A stretch of 64,000 nucleotides of DNA from Neobacillus driksii (GTDB lineage: Bacteria > Bacillota > Bacilli > Bacillales > Cytobacillaceae): the NCBI RefSeq assembly GCF_013409995.1, contig NZ_JACCBX010000008.1, positions 43,797 through 107,796 on the forward strand, given 5' to 3'. Shown here in pieces: positions 63,669-64,000 of the stretch. How positions within the stretch are numbered: the stretch's first letter is position 1; the number at the start of each line of letters is the position of its first letter. The position numbers and the translations under genes are program-made. Below the pieces are notes generated by a model. That model was not told where the DNA came from, did no database searches, and was given only the letters and a program-made list of their open reading frames with translations.

Positions 63669-64000
63669 TCGATTTATCTTCAAGACCCCTGCTAAAGGAC
63701 TAATCCTTCTTGGCAGTACGTACGATTTGTCTTCAAGACCCCCGATTGAGGACTAATCCTTCCTCGCAGCGCTTACGATTTGTCTTCAAGACCCCCGATT
63801 GAGGACTAATCCTTCCTCGCAGCGCTTACGATTTGTCTTCAAGACACCTGATTGAGGACTAATCCTTCTTGGCAGTGCGTACGATTTGTCTTCAAGACAC
63901 CCAATTGAGGACTAATCCTTCCTCGCAGCGCTTACGATTTGTCTTCAAGACCCCCGATTGAGGACTAATCCTTCCTCGCAGCGCTTACGATTTGTCTTCA
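63669..64000. repeat. 53-bp tandem repeat array (continues past the window)
   Basis: Units start at 63669, 63722, 63775, 63828, 63881, 63934 and 63987, exactly 53 bases apart, so six complete units and part of a seventh are present. Each holds the inverted repeat GTCTTCAAGAC (or ATCTTCAAGAC in the first) and the near-palindrome AGGACTAATCCT. Variation falls in two blocks (CCCCCGATT or CACCTGATT; CCTCGCAGCGCTTA or CTTGGCAGTGCGTA), giving at least two unit types. Unlike CRISPR there are no unique spacers. No open frame with a site runs through it. Confidence 0.88.

Noticed and set aside
63669..64000. CRISPR array
   Set aside because: The whole 53-base unit repeats with only a few variable positions; there are no unique spacers and no cas genes in the window.

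Overview
The window looks like chromosomal DNA of a low-G+C Gram-positive bacterium of the family Bacillaceae (Bacillus/Neobacillus-like). Supporting signs are strong AGGAGG-type ribosome binding sites, frequent GTG/TTG starts, lipoprotein-type solute-binding proteins, a YfmQ protein, a DUF3231 fragment, YesM/YesN-type two-component genes, CcpA cre-like sites and abundant Rho-independent terminators. No rRNA, tRNA, CRISPR array or intact insertion sequence was seen. Most genes lie on the minus strand.

Layout. 1-2.3 kb: a TRAP carboxylate transporter (dctP partial, dctQ, dctM), followed by a collapsed block of pseudogenes (luciferase-like monooxygenase, flavin reductase, short-chain dehydrogenase). 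4-9 kb: small membrane and unknown genes, a frameshifted CDP-alcohol phosphatidyltransferase and gene debris. 9.3-12.4 kb: a large secreted protein made of two tandem alpha/beta-hydrolase domains behind a cre site. 12.6-16 kb: a phage-like replication module (DnaD-like, DnaB-like, unknown, secreted thermonuclease). 16-21 kb: housekeeping and accessory genes, including YceI behind an MhqR-like palindrome. 21-28.7 kb: a sugar-acid locus (GPH symporter, GH105 hydrolase, an orphan sugar-binding lipoprotein, a YesMN-like two-component system).

29.2-50.3 kb is the most interesting part: a co-directional block of 22 genes for uptake and oxidative breakdown of an aromatic, probably N-heterocyclic, compound. 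It encodes a TetR regulator, a DsrE-like protein, a maleamate-amidase-like hydrolase, a DUF3891 protein, a small unknown protein, a zinc alcohol dehydrogenase, a two-subunit Rieske oxygenase, a CobW GTPase, a CoxG-like protein, a maleate-isomerase-like enzyme, a three-subunit molybdenum hydroxylase, a Liv-type ABC importer, a BenE-type carrier, an MFS carrier, and XdhC and MocA for molybdenum-cofactor maturation. A nearly identical palindrome (GTTAGT-N4-ACTAAC) lies before the TetR gene and again inside the cluster, so it probably marks the regulon. The end of the route (maleamate to maleate to fumarate) can be read from the genes, but no recognised ring-cleaving enzyme or Rieske reductase is present, which leaves room for a new step, possibly DUF3891.

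50.5-58.3 kb is a decaying region: an SDR gene beside a LysR remnant, a DUF3231 fragment, a segmental duplication of a methyltransferase/small-protein pair with one copy collapsed, a GH95 fragment, hairpin repeats, a frameshifted MFS exporter and a frameshifted nitrite/sulfite-reductase-like gene preceded by four ATAC...GTAT-type palindromes. 58.3-63.4 kb: a GH35 glycosidase, a TIM-barrel isomerase and a PhyH-type oxygenase divergent from an AraC regulator; the last three are visibly richer in G+C than the rest. The window ends inside a 53-bp tandem repeat array.
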